Source of the DNA: UBA8337 sp965658615
GTDB taxonomy: Bacteria > Pseudomonadota > Alphaproteobacteria > RS24
Assembly (NCBI GenBank): GCA_965658615.1
Contig: CBFHSX010000054.1
Location: 1 to 9,251 of the forward strand
Reading direction: 5' to 3'
DNA length: 9,251 nt
The position numbers and the translations under genes were made by a program. The notes below the pieces were generated by a model. The model was not told the origin of the DNA. It ran no database searches and worked only from the letters and a program-made list of their open reading frames with translations. This document shows positions 1-6,450 of the stretch, piece by piece (within the stretch, counting starts at the first letter, position 1; each line of letters opens with the position of its first letter).

Positions 1-1
1 G

Positions 2-1621
2 GTCGGTCTGGCCATTGCCGTGTCGAATATTGACGAGGTGATTGCGTTGATCCGCAAAGCCCCGTCGCCGCAAACGGCGCGTGAGCAATTGATGGAGCGC
101 GACTGGCCGGCCGCCGATGTGGCAGAGCTTATCGCGTTGATTGATGACCCGCTGCACCGCGTTTCCGATGCCGGCACTTACAAGCTGAGCGAAGCGCAAG
201 CCCGCGCCATTCTTGAGCTGCGCCTGCAACGCCTCACCGCTATGGGGCGTGACGAGATTGGCGATGAGCTGAAGCAATTGGGCGAAACCATTGCCGATCT
301 GTTGGATATTTTGCGCTCGCGCGAACGCGTGATGGCGATTATTCAGGCCGATTTGGCGGACGTAAAAAAAGAATTCGCCACGCCGCGCCGGTCCGAGTTT
401 ATCGAGCATGATGGCGAGGTGGATGATGAATCACTGATCCCGCAAGAGGATATGGTGGTGACGGTAAGCCATGGCGGTTACATCAAACGTGTGCCGCTCT
501 CCACTTATCGCGCGCAACGTCGCGGCGGTAAGGGGCGGTCCGGCATGGCGACCAAGGATGAGGATTTCGTCAGTCGTATCTTTGTCGCCAATACGCACCA
601 GCCCGTGCTGTTCTTCTCGACCACGGGCATGGTCTACAAAATGAAGGTCTGGAAGCTGCCGGCCGGCAACCCGCAATCGCGCGGCAAGGCGCTGGTCAAT
701 CTGCTGCCGCTGGATGAGGGCGAGAGTATTGCTGATATTATGGCCTTGCCGTCGGATGAAAGCACATGGGGCGATTTAAACGTCATGTTTGCGACCAGCT
801 TCGGCAATGTGCGGCGCAATGATTTGTCGGATTTCATCTCTATTAACCGGAATGGCAAGATCGCCATGAAGCCGGATGAGGGCGAGCGGATTATCGGCGT
901 CGAGACCTGTTCAGATGCCGATGACGTGCTGCTGACCAGTTCGAGCGGGCGCGCCATTCGTTTTCCGGTCGAAAAAGTGCGCGTCTTCCGCAGCCGTAAT
1001 TCTACCGGCGTGCGCGGTATCAAGCTCGATGAGGGGGCCAGCGTTATCTCTTTGGCCATTTTGCGCGGCTCGGACGCCACACCGGCCGAGCGGGCAACCT
1101 ATCTGAAACAGGCCGCCGCCATTCGCCGTGCGGCGGCAGGCGAGGACGCCGAGATTGAAGAAATTGCGAGCGACGATGAAGAGGTCACGGAAGAAGTGGC
1201 GCTGTCATCGGAACGCTATGCTGAAATGGGCGCCAATGAACAGTTCATTCTGGCTGTCAGTGAGAACGGCTATGGCAAGCGTTCCTCAGCCTATGAATAT
1301 CGTGTCTCGGGACGCGGCGGTAAGGGCATTATCGCAATGACCGTGACGGCGCGTAATGGCGACCTGTTGGCCGCTTTCCCGGTTGAGGAGAGCGATCAGA
1401 TTATGCTGGTGACGGATGGTGGCACGCTTATTCGCTGTCCGATCGATGATATCCGCATTGCCGGACGCAATACGCAGGGCGTTACCATCTTCAAAACCGA
1501 GGATGATGCGCGCGTGGTTTCGGTTGCCCATTTGGGCGAAACGTCAGAGGATGATGACGCCAATGACGATGATGGTGACGCGGCGGGGGACGCCGCAGCG
1601 GAAACAGGCGAGGAGGGCTAA
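2..1621 (+). CDS. gyrA: DNA gyrase subunit A, C-terminal part (5' truncated by window edge)
   Basis: GyrA is the DNA-cleaving and DNA-wrapping subunit of gyrase, which introduces negative supercoils. The reading frame is open from base 2, so this is the last 539 residues of a longer protein; the GTG at 20 is an internal codon, not a start. Visible parts are the end of the breakage-reunion domain (SNIDEVIALIRKAP and the helix around AILELRLQRLTAM), then the C-terminal beta-pinwheel. The GyrA box QRRGGKG is intact at bases 515-535. It is needed for DNA wrapping and separates gyrase from topoisomerase IV ParC. A related GRGGKG lies in a later blade near 1312-1329. A charged insertion (about 1081-1200) and a very acidic tail (about 1545-1618) resemble other alphaproteobacterial GyrA proteins. 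The last codons include the coaD ribosome binding site. Identification is firm. Confidence 0.97.
   Translation, partial: VGLAIAVSNIDEVIALIRKAPSPQTAREQLMERDWPAADVAELIALIDDPLHRVSDAGTYKLSEAQARAILELRLQRLTAMGRDEIGDELKQLGETIADLLDILRSRERVMAIIQADLADVKKEFATPRRSEFIEHDGEVDDESLIPQEDMVVTVSHGGYIKRVPLSTYRAQRRGGKGRSGMATKDEDFVSRIFVANTHQPVLFFSTTGMVYKMKVWKLPAGNPQSRGKALVNLLPLDEGESIADIMALPSDESTWGDLNVMFATSFGNVRRNDLSDFISINRNGKIAMKPDEGERIIGVETCSDADDVLLTSSSGRAIRFPVEKVRVFRSRNSTGVRGIKLDEGASVISLAILRGSDATPAERATYLKQAAAIRRAAAGEDAEIEEIASDDEEVTEEVALSSERYAEMGANEQFILAVSENGYGKRSSAYEYRVSGRGGKGIIAMTVTARNGDLLAAFPVEESDQIMLVTDGGTLIRCPIDDIRIAGRNTQGVTIFKTEDDARVVSVAHLGETSEDDDANDDDGDAAGDAAAETGEEG
1611..1616 (+). promoter_or_regulatory. 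Shine-Dalgarno site of coaD inside the end of gyrA
   Basis: A perfect AGGAGG lies 7 nt before the coaD ATG and also encodes part of the Glu-Glu-Gly end of GyrA. It fixes the coaD start and suggests coupled translation of the two genes. Confidence 0.8.
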
Positions 1622-1623
1622 AT

Positions 1624-2100
1624 ATGCGAATTGGCCTTTATCCGGGCAGTTTTGACCCGATTACCAATGGTCATATCGACATTATCAAGCGCTCGCTTGT
1701 GCTGGTCGATCGGCTGATTATAGCGATCGGCGTCAGCGCCACCAAAACGCCGCTATTCAGCTTTGAGCAACGCCAAGCCATGCTGGAAGCCGAGATTGGC
1801 CCGCTGGCGGCTGATCTGGGCGTTGAAATGCAGGTCATCAGCTTTCAGGACTTGCTGGTCAATGTGGCGCGCACCAATGGTGCGCAAATCATCATTCGAG
1901 GCTTGCGTAATGGCGAGGATTTCGAGTATGAAGCGCAAATGACGGCGATGAACCGCACAATGGCGTCTGAGGTAGAGACGGTTTTCCTTTCCGCTTCGCC
2001 TGAAACGGCGCATATTTCCTCGACTTTGGTGCGGCAAATCCTATCTATGAAGGGCGATATCAGTCCTTTTGTACCAAAGTCTGTTTTAGATAATCTGTAA
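1624..2100 (+). CDS. coaD: Phosphopantetheine adenylyltransferase
   Basis: CoaD transfers AMP from ATP to 4'-phosphopantetheine to give dephospho-CoA, the penultimate step of coenzyme A synthesis, in the cytosol. At 158 residues it has the usual family length. The nucleotidyltransferase signature is clear: G4-L-Y-P-G-S-F-D-P with T14-N-G-H17, the conserved Lys (K41), the R92-G-L-R motif and the C-terminal ISST motif (131-134). These match the ATP- and substrate-binding residues known in E. coli CoaD (H18, K42 and so on). The start is fixed by the AGGAGG site 7 nt upstream, and the gene begins only 2 nt after gyrA. The last dozen codons are AT-rich compared with the rest of the gene, which may reflect an embedded promoter for the next gene. 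Confidence 0.97.
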   Translation: MRIGLYPGSFDPITNGHIDIIKRSLVLVDRLIIAIGVSATKTPLFSFEQRQAMLEAEIGPLAADLGVEMQVISFQDLLVNVARTNGAQIIIRGLRNGEDFEYEAQMTAMNRTMASEVETVFLSASPETAHISSTLVRQILSMKGDISPFVPKSVLDNL

Positions 2101-2129
2101 TATAAACAATTAGATAACTGGAGAATATC

Positions 2130-2678
2130 ATGCGTTACTTGATAGCATTGGGGGTAATCTTCGCCTTGGCTATGGCGCCTGTTGCACAGTTGAACACGGC
2201 ACAAGCCGATAACCACGCCAAGAGTCACAAGGAGACGATTATGTTGTTGGAGTTAAAAACCGGTACGGTGAAAATTGCCCTGCGCGAAGACCTCGCCCCG
2301 GGCCATGTAGAGCGTATCAAGACGCTGATTGGCGAGAAATTTTACGATGGGATTATTTTCCACCGTGTGATTGACGGCTTTATGGCGCAAACAGGCGACC
2401 CGACCGGTACCGGCATGGGCGGCTCCGATTACCCGGATCTGCGGGCTGAATTCTCCGATGCACCGTTTAAGCGCGGCACATTGGGGATGGCTCGCTCGCA
2501 GCACCCGGATAGCGCCAATAGCCAGTTTTTCATCTGCTTTGACGATGCAACATGGCTGAACGGCCAATATACCGTATTTGGTGAAGTGGTTGAGGGCATG
2601 GAGCATATTGATGCCATTGCCAAGGGCGAGCCGCCGGCCAATCCGGACAAAATCATTTCCATGCGCTTGCAAGACTGA
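2130..2678 (+). CDS. Cyclophilin-type peptidyl-prolyl cis-trans isomerase with N-terminal signal peptide
   Basis: Cyclophilins speed up cis-trans isomerisation of proline peptide bonds during protein folding. From ATG 2130 (GGAG 6 nt upstream) the product has 182 residues. Residues 1-26 look like a Sec signal peptide: R2, a hydrophobic core about 4-19, and an A24-Q-A26 cleavage site, predicting a periplasmic enzyme. The catalytic domain runs from about residue 38 to 182. It contains F77-H-R79 (the catalytic Arg, R55 in human CypA), F84-M-A-Q87, S131-Q-F-F134 and W142-L-N-G-Q-Y-T-V-F-G. An in-frame ATG at 2241 (M38) has its own strong ribosome binding site and would make a cytosolic PpiB-like form. 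Many alphaproteobacteria have two cyclophilin genes in tandem at this place; here there is one. The family is certain; the true start or starts and the location are less so. Confidence 0.93.
   Translation: MRYLIALGVIFALAMAPVAQLNTAQADNHAKSHKETIMLLELKTGTVKIALREDLAPGHVERIKTLIGEKFYDGIIFHRVIDGFMAQTGDPTGTGMGGSDYPDLRAEFSDAPFKRGTLGMARSQHPDSANSQFFICFDDATWLNGQYTVFGEVVEGMEHIDAIAKGEPPANPDKIISMRLQD
2229..2234 (+). promoter_or_regulatory. Internal Shine-Dalgarno site for a possible second (cytosolic) cyclophilin start
   Basis: AAGGAG sits 6 nt before an in-frame ATG at 2241, exactly where the conserved cyclophilin fold begins. It is a better match to the anti-SD than the GGAG before the upstream start at 2130. 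Its use is an inference. Confidence 0.5.
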
Positions 2679-2684
2679 CGCCCC

Positions 2685-3743
2685 ATGCAGGTCGATGATT
2701 TCGATTTTGACCTGCCGGAAAGTCTGATTGCGTTAAGACCTGCACAGCCGCGCGACACTGCGCGGCTGTTGCACATTCCGGCCAACAATGACCCGGCAGG
2801 TGGGTTCGGCGATCGCACGATGCGCGATCTGCCCGATTTGCTGCGCGCCGGTGACGCGCTGGTCGTCAATGTGACCAAGGTTATTCCGGCGCGCCTGCTG
2901 GGGGTGCGCCACCGCGAAGGGGCCGAAGGCGCCAAAACTGAAATCACGTTGACGGAGCGCCTCGGTCCGGTCGATTGGAGGTGTTTTCTGAAACCGGCCA
3001 AGCGGGTAAAAGACGGCGATATCATCGCCTTTGGCAATGTAGAGGCGCTGGTCTCTGCGCGCCAGGGCGGCGAGGCGCAATTGAGCTTTCAAATCGCGGC
3101 CGATGCCATGGAAACGACATTGGCGGAACTCGGCACCATGCCGCTGCCGCCCTATATCGCCGGCAAGCGCGCGCCGGATGCACAAGATAATGATGATTAT
3201 CAAACCCTATTCGCCCGCGAGGAGGGCGCAGTCGCTGCGCCGACGGCGGGCCTGCATTTCACACCTGAATTGGTCGACAGGCTGAAGGCCAAGGGTATCA
3301 GCTTTCACGAGGTGACGCTGCATGTCGGCCCGGGCACGTTTTTGCCGGTCAAAGTCGACTCCCTTGCCGAGCATAAAATGCACGGTGAATGGGGGCAGGT
3401 AACGGCCGAAACCGCCGCCGCTTTGCGGCACGTAAAACAGGATGGTGGCCGCGTGGTATGCGTCGGCACAACCTCGCTGCGCTTGCTGGAAAGTGCGGCG
3501 CGTGAAACCGGCACGATTGAGCCGTTTGAGGCCGTGACCGATATCTTCATCACACCGGGGTTCAAATTCAAAGCGGCTGACATGTTGATGACGAATTTCC
3601 ACTTGCCGCGCTCGACCCTGTTCATGCTGGTGGCGGCCTTTAGCGGCTATGCGCGCATGAAAGCCGCTTACGCTCACGCCATTGCTGACGGCTACCGGTT
3701 TTATTCCTATGGTGACGGCAGTTTGCTGGAAAAGGCTGAGTGA
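2685..3743 (+). CDS. queA: S-adenosylmethionine:tRNA ribosyltransferase-isomerase
   Basis: QueA moves and rearranges the ribosyl part of S-adenosylmethionine onto 7-aminomethyl-7-deazaguanine in tRNA, forming epoxyqueuosine at wobble position 34. The protein is 352 residues, close to the roughly 356 of E. coli. Family hallmarks are visible throughout: DFDLPESLIAL and RPAQPRDTARLL at the N-terminus, A185-P-T-A-G-L-H-F192, HVGPGTFLPV, G261-T-T-S-L-R266, and N304-F-H-L-P-R-S-T-L312 near the C-terminus, ending FYSYGDGSLL. The start matches the normal QueA N-terminus and lies 6 nt after the cyclophilin stop. There is no clear Shine-Dalgarno site, so re-initiation after the upstream gene is likely. 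Its stop overlaps the start of tgt, the enzyme acting just before it in the pathway. Confidence 0.97.
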   Translation: MQVDDFDFDLPESLIALRPAQPRDTARLLHIPANNDPAGGFGDRTMRDLPDLLRAGDALVVNVTKVIPARLLGVRHREGAEGAKTEITLTERLGPVDWRCFLKPAKRVKDGDIIAFGNVEALVSARQGGEAQLSFQIAADAMETTLAELGTMPLPPYIAGKRAPDAQDNDDYQTLFAREEGAVAAPTAGLHFTPELVDRLKAKGISFHEVTLHVGPGTFLPVKVDSLAEHKMHGEWGQVTAETAAALRHVKQDGGRVVCVGTTSLRLLESAARETGTIEPFEAVTDIFITPGFKFKAADMLMTNFHLPRSTLFMLVAAFSGYARMKAAYAHAIADGYRFYSYGDGSLLEKAE

Positions 3744-4870
3744 TGAAATTTACGCTGCATAAAACCGACAATATGGCGCGCCGCGGGACGATTGAGACCC
3801 CGCGTGGCGAGATACGCACACCGGCTTTTATGCCGGTCGGCACAGCCGCGACCGTGAAAGCCATGTATCCGCAGCAAGTGCGCGAATTGGGTGCCGATAT
3901 TGTGCTCGGCAATACCTATCATCTAATGCTGCGCCCGGGCGCGGAAGAAGTCGCGGCGCTTGGCGGCCTGCAAGAGTTTATGCAATGGGATGGGCCAATA
4001 CTGACCGATAGTGGCGGTTTTCAGGTGATGTCGCTTTCAAAGCTCGCCAAAATGAGCGAGGCGGGCGTCAAGTTTCAAAGCCATATTGACGGTGCCGATT
4101 ATATGCTGACACCGGAGCGCAGCATTGAGATCCAAACCCTACTGGGGGCCAATATTCGCATGGTGCTGGATGAGTGCACGCCGTTTCCGGCGACCCATGA
4201 GCAGGCCGAGACATCTATGCAGCTTTCCATGCGCTGGGCCGAACGCAGCAAAAATGCGTTTGCCGAATATGATGCCGGGCTTGGCGATGCGCTATTCGGT
4301 ATTGTGCAGGGCAGCGTCTATGAGGATTTGCGCCATCGAAGTATTGAAGAGCTGCAGCAAATCGGCTTTGACGGCTATGCCGTGGGCGGTCTGGCAGTCG
4401 GTGAGGGCCAGGAGATGATGTTGAATGTGCTCGACTTCACCATGCCCGCCATGCCGCAGGATAAGCCGCGCTATCTGATGGGCGTCGGCACGCCGAGTGA
4501 TTTGGTCGAGGCCGTCGCGCGCGGCATTGATATGTTTGATTGCGTCATGCCGACCCGCGCCGGTCGCCACGGCACCGCCTATACATGGCGCGGCATGGTC
4601 AATATCCGCAATGCGCGTCACAAAGACGACCCGCGACCGCTCGATGAGGCCAGCCCGTGCGAGGCCAGCAGCCGTTATAGCCGCGCCTATCTTCACCATT
4701 TACATCGCTGCGGCGAATATCTCGGCGCCATGCTTTTGACATGGCACAATCTGGCATTTTATCAGGAATTAATGGCGGCGATGCGCGCGGCCATTGCCGA
4801 AGGGCGGTTTGAAGCGTTTCGGGCCGACTTTAGAGCCCGCCAAGCAGAAGGCGATATCGCCCCGCGCTAA
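3743..4870 (+). CDS. tgt: tRNA-guanine transglycosylase (queuine/preQ1 insertion)
   Basis: Bacterial Tgt swaps guanine-34 of the tRNAs for Asp, Asn, His and Tyr for preQ1, supplying the substrate of QueA. The ATG at 3743 shares its first base with the last base of the queA TGA and has AAAAGG 7 nt upstream; an in-frame GTG at 3740 is less likely. The product is 375 residues, as expected. Catalytic D89 is in T-D-S-G-G-F-Q, and the nucleophile is D266 in D-M-F-D-C-V-M-P-T-R (D264 in E. coli). GYAVGGLAVGEG, RYLMGVG and YSRAYLHHL are all present. The odd point is the structural zinc site. The canonical C-x-C-x-x-C reads S304-P-C306-E-A-S309, so two of three Cys ligands are Ser, while the fourth ligand (H335, in T-W-H-N-L) is kept. 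The gene is otherwise intact, so it is probably functional. Confidence 0.97.
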   Translation: MKFTLHKTDNMARRGTIETPRGEIRTPAFMPVGTAATVKAMYPQQVRELGADIVLGNTYHLMLRPGAEEVAALGGLQEFMQWDGPILTDSGGFQVMSLSKLAKMSEAGVKFQSHIDGADYMLTPERSIEIQTLLGANIRMVLDECTPFPATHEQAETSMQLSMRWAERSKNAFAEYDAGLGDALFGIVQGSVYEDLRHRSIEELQQIGFDGYAVGGLAVGEGQEMMLNVLDFTMPAMPQDKPRYLMGVGTPSDLVEAVARGIDMFDCVMPTRAGRHGTAYTWRGMVNIRNARHKDDPRPLDEASPCEASSRYSRAYLHHLHRCGEYLGAMLLTWHNLAFYQELMAAMRAAIAEGRFEAFRADFRARQAEGDIAPR

Positions 4871-4910
4871 GTCATATTATAGCCATATTTTTGACCGAGC
4901 TTTTCGATGC

Positions 4911-4926
4911 GCGCACTGTGGTGCGC
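4911..4926 (+). other. Short perfect hairpin between tgt and the lipoprotein gene
   Basis: GCGCAC and GTGCGC are exact reverse complements around a TGTG loop. The 6-bp GC-rich stem ends 21 nt before the next ATG and has no T-tract, so it is not a clear intrinsic terminator. It may be a weak attenuating or mRNA-stabilising hairpin in the 77-nt gap, or chance. I see no convincing promoter in the rest of the gap. Confidence 0.3.
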
Positions 4927-4947
4927 CCAGTCAAAAAGGAAAATAAA

Positions 4948-5496
4948 ATGACACCGAAATGCCCCCGCAATTTTTCATTGCCGATGCTTGGCTCAGCTTT
5001 TGTGTTGGCCGCTTGTATGCCGCCCGGCCCGGTGCAATTGGTGGCCGAGGATTATCGTGCCGATGCCGAAAACGGCGGGGCTTTTGCCCAAACCCAATTT
5101 GGACAGGGTTTTTTGCTTGGCGAGCAAGGCGATTTAGACAAAGCGCGCTATTGGCTGGGGCTGGCCGCAGCGCAAAATGAGCCGCAGGCGATTTATCTTT
5201 TGGGTGCCATGCACGAGCGAGGCCATGGGCTTGAAAAGGATATGGCACAGGCGCATGCGCTTTATATGCGGGCGGCGCGGCTAAACAACGGCCCGGCGCA
5301 AGAAGCACTGGCGCGGGTTTCTGCGCTGGGGCTGATGGGGCCACCGGATTATGTCGAAAGCCATAAATGGCATGTGCTGAGTAACAAACACGGCAGAATG
5401 TTTTACGCCGCTGATTTTATGGCGCGGACCAAACTGACGGCGCAGCAGATTAAACTGGCCGAGGCCGAAGCGGCTAAAATTGAGGCCGGTTTCTAG
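4948..5496 (+). CDS. Sel1-repeat (TPR-like) lipoprotein of unknown function
   Basis: The start is taken at ATG 4948, giving 182 residues, because AAGGA lies 7 nt upstream (4936-4940). From there the N-terminus is a proper lipoprotein signal: K4 and R7, a hydrophobic stretch from about L11, and the lipobox L20-A-A-C23. An upstream in-frame TTG at 4891 would only add 19 unlikely residues. After C23 the protein has helical Sel1-type repeats: about 44-79 (GQGFLLGEQGDLDKARYWLG), about 80-115 (LGAMHERGHGLEKDMAQAHA) and a degenerate third at about 116-151 ending near HKWHVLSNKHG. A short charged C-terminal helix follows. Sel1 proteins usually act as scaffolds for protein contacts; the partner here is unknown. 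It is probably anchored in a membrane facing the periplasm. Its stop interlocks with that of the convergent MAPEG gene. Confidence 0.85.
   Translation: MTPKCPRNFSLPMLGSAFVLAACMPPGPVQLVAEDYRADAENGGAFAQTQFGQGFLLGEQGDLDKARYWLGLAAAQNEPQAIYLLGAMHERGHGLEKDMAQAHALYMRAARLNNGPAQEALARVSALGLMGPPDYVESHKWHVLSNKHGRMFYAADFMARTKLTAQQIKLAEAEAAKIEAGF
5493..5496. other. Interlocked convergent stop codons in CTAG
   Basis: The palindrome CTAG gives TAG on the + strand (5494-5496, end of the lipoprotein gene) and TAG on the minus strand (5495-5493, end of the MAPEG gene). The two genes therefore overlap tail to tail by 4 bp, with no room between them for a terminator. Confidence 0.9.
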
Positions 5497-5900
5497 CCTA
5501 AATAAACCGCATAAGCAGCGTGGAAGCTGCCCAATGCCGCTCCGATCAATAGGATGAGCGTGGCGATAAAGCCAATCGTGAAACCGCGCCCGCGCTTGCT
5601 GCTGTCTTTGTAATACCCAAGCGCAAACAGCACGCGGCCAATCGGGAAAAACACACCGATAATGCCGGCCCAGAAATCGGAGATTGTGATGGCGAACAGC
5701 CACAAAGCAGGCAGGAACAGCATCATCATTTCAAATGTGTTTTCATAGGCGCGCATGGTGCGGTTAAACGCATCAGGGCCGCGATGTTCGGGCGCTTGAA
5801 TACCGTGTTCGCGACGCGCCTTGCCGATTTGTGTCGCCATCCAAAAATATACGAAAAGCGTTATAATCGTGATGCATGCAGCCAGTGGATAAGCAGTCAT
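5493..5900 (-). CDS. MAPEG family small integral membrane protein
   Basis: The chosen start (CAT at 5898-5900) gives 135 residues and has a GGGGGA ribosome binding site at 5905-5910; a TTG four codons earlier would include that site and is unlikely. The protein has four hydrophobic segments, at about residues 3-24, 60-77, 80-100 and 108-134. The loop after the first segment carries the MAPEG-like pattern F-N-R-x-x-R-A-x-x-N-x-x-E (in FNRTMRAYENTFEMM). MAPEG proteins (membrane-associated proteins in eicosanoid and glutathione metabolism) include glutathione-dependent transferases and peroxidases, but most bacterial members are uncharacterised and the substrate cannot be inferred. It lies 63 nt downstream of the thioesterase gene on the same strand, perhaps as the last gene of that unit. 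Confidence 0.85.
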   Translation of the reverse strand: MTAYPLAACITIITLFVYFWMATQIGKARREHGIQAPEHRGPDAFNRTMRAYENTFEMMMLFLPALWLFAITISDFWAGIIGVFFPIGRVLFALGYYKDSSKRGRGFTIGFIATLILLIGAALGSFHAAYAVYLG

Positions 5901-5956
5901 TTTGTCCCCCAAAATTCAATTTTCTAGATTGGCTCTATCACCAAAATTTCAGTGCT

Positions 5957-5980
5957 CCAAGCCCTAAACGCGCGGCTTGG
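5957..5980. terminator. Terminator-like hairpin around the thioesterase stop codon
   Basis: CCAAGCC (5957-5963) and GGCTTGG (5974-5980) form a perfect 7-bp stem with a 10-nt loop that contains the minus-strand TAG (5964-5966). Read on the + strand, the stem is followed directly by TTTTCTT, as in an intrinsic terminator. That could stop transcription running on from the tgt/lipoprotein side into the opposing operon. On the minus strand no T-tract follows, so there it is at best a weak pause or 3'-end stabiliser for the thioesterase mRNA. The function is inferred. Confidence 0.4.
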
Positions 5981-6392
5981 TTTTCTTGATTATACCGGTG
6001 AAGGTCGTCAATGTCGTATCGCCGACAAATGTCCGCCCGCGAACAAAAACCAGACTGCGCGTGTTGCGTGTCACTTCGCCCTCAGCATAAATATTCTCGC
6101 CAATCGGCGCGCCGCTGGCCAAAAAATCGGTCTGGCAGGTCAGTGTCACTGAATGGGTCTCGGCCAAGGCGTCTTCGGCAATCACAAACAGCGCGTAATC
6201 GGCAAAGGTCATCAGCAGGCCGCCATGCAAAAAGCCGCCTCCATTCATATGTTTTTCCTCGCATTTGAAAGCCGATAGGTGATTGCCGGTTTCAGGATCG
6301 AGTTTCATGTAAAACGGGCCGGCGACATCCTCATAAGGGTCAACACCATCCCAAATGGTCCAACCATTTTCAGGGCTCAGTTCTTCGCTCAT
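5964..6392 (-). CDS. PaaI-like hotdog-fold acyl-CoA thioesterase
   Basis: The 142-residue protein fits the PaaI thioesterase family, single hotdog-domain enzymes that hydrolyse acyl-CoA or aryl-CoA thioesters in the cytosol. The diagnostic segment is H48-M-N-G-G-G-F-L-H56-G-G-L-L-M-T-F-A-D65, containing the HGG motif and the acidic residue (D65) at the usual catalytic spacing. The central strands follow (SVTLTCQTDFLASG, the position that usually packs against the substrate), and the fold ends with strands through TTFTGIIKK. The start is supported by AAGGAG 6 nt upstream (6399-6404). That site lies inside a possible hairpin (6396-6421). The gene begins 58 nt after the isomerase on the same strand. 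The substrate is unknown, and a link to the carotenoid genes is not shown. Confidence 0.88.
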   Translation of the reverse strand: MSEELSPENGWTIWDGVDPYEDVAGPFYMKLDPETGNHLSAFKCEEKHMNGGGFLHGGLLMTFADYALFVIAEDALAETHSVTLTCQTDFLASGAPIGENIYAEGEVTRNTRSLVFVRGRTFVGDTTLTTFTGIIKKTKPRV

Positions 6393-6395
6393 AAA

Positions 6396-6421
6396 AATCT
6401 CCTTCGCTTGGCGCGGAGATT
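6396..6421 (-). promoter_or_regulatory. Hairpin that would hide the thioesterase Shine-Dalgarno site
   Basis: On the minus strand AATCTCC (6421-6415) is the exact reverse complement of GGAGATT (6402-6396), with a 12-nt loop that can itself form CGC/GCG pairs. The 3' arm covers the GGAG of the ribosome binding site and runs into TTTT just before the ATG, so it could block translation or act as a weak intercistronic terminator. The pairing is seen; its role is inferred. Confidence 0.4.
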
Positions 6422-6450
6422 AGAGACATTTGGCCGGCGAGGGCAAGTGT

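Noticed and set aside
20..22. GTG as a start codon for the first gene
   Set aside because: The frame is open upstream to base 2, and the residues VGLAIAVSNIDEV match the middle of GyrA, so the gene begins before the window.
634..1080. 148-codon minus-strand open frame inside gyrA
   Set aside because: It is fully inside the conserved GyrA C-terminal domain, with low-complexity Ser/Arg-rich translation and no family signature.
2429..3037. 202-codon minus-strand open frame opposite the cyclophilin and queA genes
   Set aside because: It straddles two firmly identified genes, has no recognisable domain, and long antisense frames are expected from the codon bias here.
3740..3742. GTG as the tgt start
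   Set aside because: The ATG at 3743 has AAAAGG at ideal spacing and forms a common stop/start overlap with queA.
4891..4914. TTGACC as a -35 promoter element for the lipoprotein gene
   Set aside because: No -10-like hexamer is found 15-19 nt downstream; that region is GC-rich and forms the hairpin.
5281..5703. 140-codon minus-strand open frame across the lipoprotein/MAPEG junction
   Set aside because: It conflicts with two genes that have lipobox, Sel1 or membrane features and good ribosome sites; its translation is His/Arg/Cys-rich noise.
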